Part shown: positions 6,024-6,769 of the stretch, piece after piece | Layout: every line of letters starts with the position of its first letter | Numbering within the stretch: the first letter of the stretch is position 1 | Source: Pseudomonadota bacterium | GTDB taxonomy: Bacteria; Pseudomonadota; Gammaproteobacteria; Burkholderiales; JABEVD01 | Assembly (NCBI GenBank): GCA_021811205.1 | Contig: JAJZPK010000142.1 | Location: 1-6,769 of the forward strand | Reading direction: 5' to 3' | Length of the DNA: 6,769 bases | Translations under genes and position numbers: made by a program | Notes under the pieces: generated by a model | The model's database searches: none | Told to the model about the DNA's origin: nothing | The model's input: the letters and a program-made list of their open reading frames with translations, nothing else

Positions 6024-6769
6024 ATGCGGTTTGATTTCAACAGCGCCATCGGTTTGATACTCGCGATATCGGGCATTGTAGGCGGACACCTTCTGGAAGG
6101 GGGGCATCTCGATGCGCTGCTGCAACTGACCGCATTCGTGATCGTGGGGGGCGGCACCCTGGGGGCGGTCATGCTGCAGACGCCCGTCAGGGTGTTCTGG
6201 CAAGGCATCAAGATGCTCAAATGGATTTTCATGCCGCCCAATTTTGTTTCTGAATCGTTGATCAGGCAGATTACCGTCTGGAGCAGCGCAGTGCGCAAGG
6301 AAGGGCTGCTGGTTCTCGATTCCGGCATGGAAGAGATTTCCGATCCCTTCGTCAAGAAAGGCATCCATCTTCTCGTTGACGGCACGCCTGCAGCCAAAAT
6401 GCGTGAAATGCTCGAAGTGGACATCAACGCATTCGAAGACCACGGGCGTCAGGCGGCGAGGGTATGGGAAGCTGCCGGAGGCTATTCACCGACCATCGGC
6501 ATTCTGGGTGCTGTGCTCGGACTCATCCACGTGATGGAGAATCTTTCCAATCCTGCGAAACTGGGCGGGGGGATTGCAGTCGCTTTTGTCGCGACCATCT
6601 ACGGCGTGGGGTTGGCCAATCTGGTGTTCCTTCCCATAGCAAACAAATTGAAGACACTGGTCAACCATCAGGTCGTCTGGCGTGAAATGCTGGTGGACGG
6701 GCTGGTTGCAATTTCTGAAGGCGAAAATCCGCGCATCATCGAGGAAAAGCTGCTCGGCTATGTCGTATA
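6024..6769 (+). CDS. motC: Flagellar stator protein MotC/MotA family, cut by window end
   Basis: This open frame runs off the right edge after 248 codons, close to the usual full length of about 246-255. MotA-family proteins surround the MotB/MotD plug helices to form the ion-driven stator. Four membrane segments lie at about 6-23, 31-51, 154-173 and 183-206, with a large cytoplasmic loop between the second and third. Family signatures are GGGTLGAVMLQTP (42-54), RKEGLLVLD (91-99), YSPTIGILGAVLGLIHVM (154-171), GIAVAFVATIYGVGLANL (183-200) and FLPIANKLK (202-210). P156 and P204 match E. coli P173 and P222. R91 matches R90, but Asp99 stands where E. coli has Glu98. The HVMENLSNPAKLGGGIAVAF stretch fits MotC/PomA-type stators better than E. 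coli MotA. AAGGGA (6007-6012) or AGG (6015-6017) could be the ribosome site. It sits two bases after fliA, so it is probably co-transcribed; a MotD/MotB partner is expected next. Confidence 0.95.
   Translation, partial: MRFDFNSAIGLILAISGIVGGHLLEGGHLDALLQLTAFVIVGGGTLGAVMLQTPVRVFWQGIKMLKWIFMPPNFVSESLIRQITVWSSAVRKEGLLVLDSGMEEISDPFVKKGIHLLVDGTPAAKMREMLEVDINAFEDHGRQAARVWEAAGGYSPTIGILGAVLGLIHVMENLSNPAKLGGGIAVAFVATIYGVGLANLVFLPIANKLKTLVNHQVVWREMLVDGLVAISEGENPRIIEEKLLGYVV

Noticed and set aside
1..6769. Hidden novel system such as a defence locus, retron, CRISPR array or mobile element
   Set aside because: Flagellar genes fill the window from base 92 to the end with at most 34 bases between them. 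No direct or inverted repeats, integrase, RNA gene or foreign cassette was seen.

Overview
The window is a contiguous block of late-export, placement and motor genes of a polar-type bacterial flagellum, all on the plus strand: flhB, flhA, flhF, flhG (a fleN/MinD-like gene), fliA and a 3'-truncated motC/motA-family gene. The protein set and order point to a proteobacterium. FlhA and FlhB are closest in feel to beta/gamma types. The flhF-flhG-fliA run is typical of polar flagellates. The divergent 'EGVGKT' FlhG and the direct fliA-motC junction make a betaproteobacterium my best guess, but this is an inference from remembered family patterns and no search was run. Coding DNA is moderately GC-rich, while the first 60 bases hold only 13 G/C.

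Layout. Bases 1-91 are an AT-rich leader with a possible sigma70-type promoter. flhB (92-1216) and flhA (1213-3291) overlap by ATGA, as do flhA and flhF (3288-4421). flhG (4422-5273) starts on the base after the flhF stop. A 34-base gap with a possible internal promoter leads to fliA (5308-6021). Two bases after the fliA stop, motC (6024 to beyond 6769) begins. No gap between genes exceeds 91 bases, and I see no RNA gene, mobile element, CRISPR array, terminator or repeat family.

How they work together. FlhA and FlhB form the export gate of the flagellar type III apparatus; FlhB self-cleavage switches substrate class. FlhF (an SRP-type GTPase) and FlhG (a MinD-type ATPase that stimulates FlhF) set flagellar position and number. 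FliA (sigma28) turns on late genes once the hook is finished. MotC is half of a stator, and its MotD/MotB partner probably lies just beyond the right edge.

I did not find a new biological system here. What merits a second look is residue-level: FlhA lacks one member (the equivalent of Salmonella Lys203) of an otherwise intact charged cluster, FlhG has an altered deviant Walker A and switch II, and MotC has Asp where the stator's key Glu normally sits.
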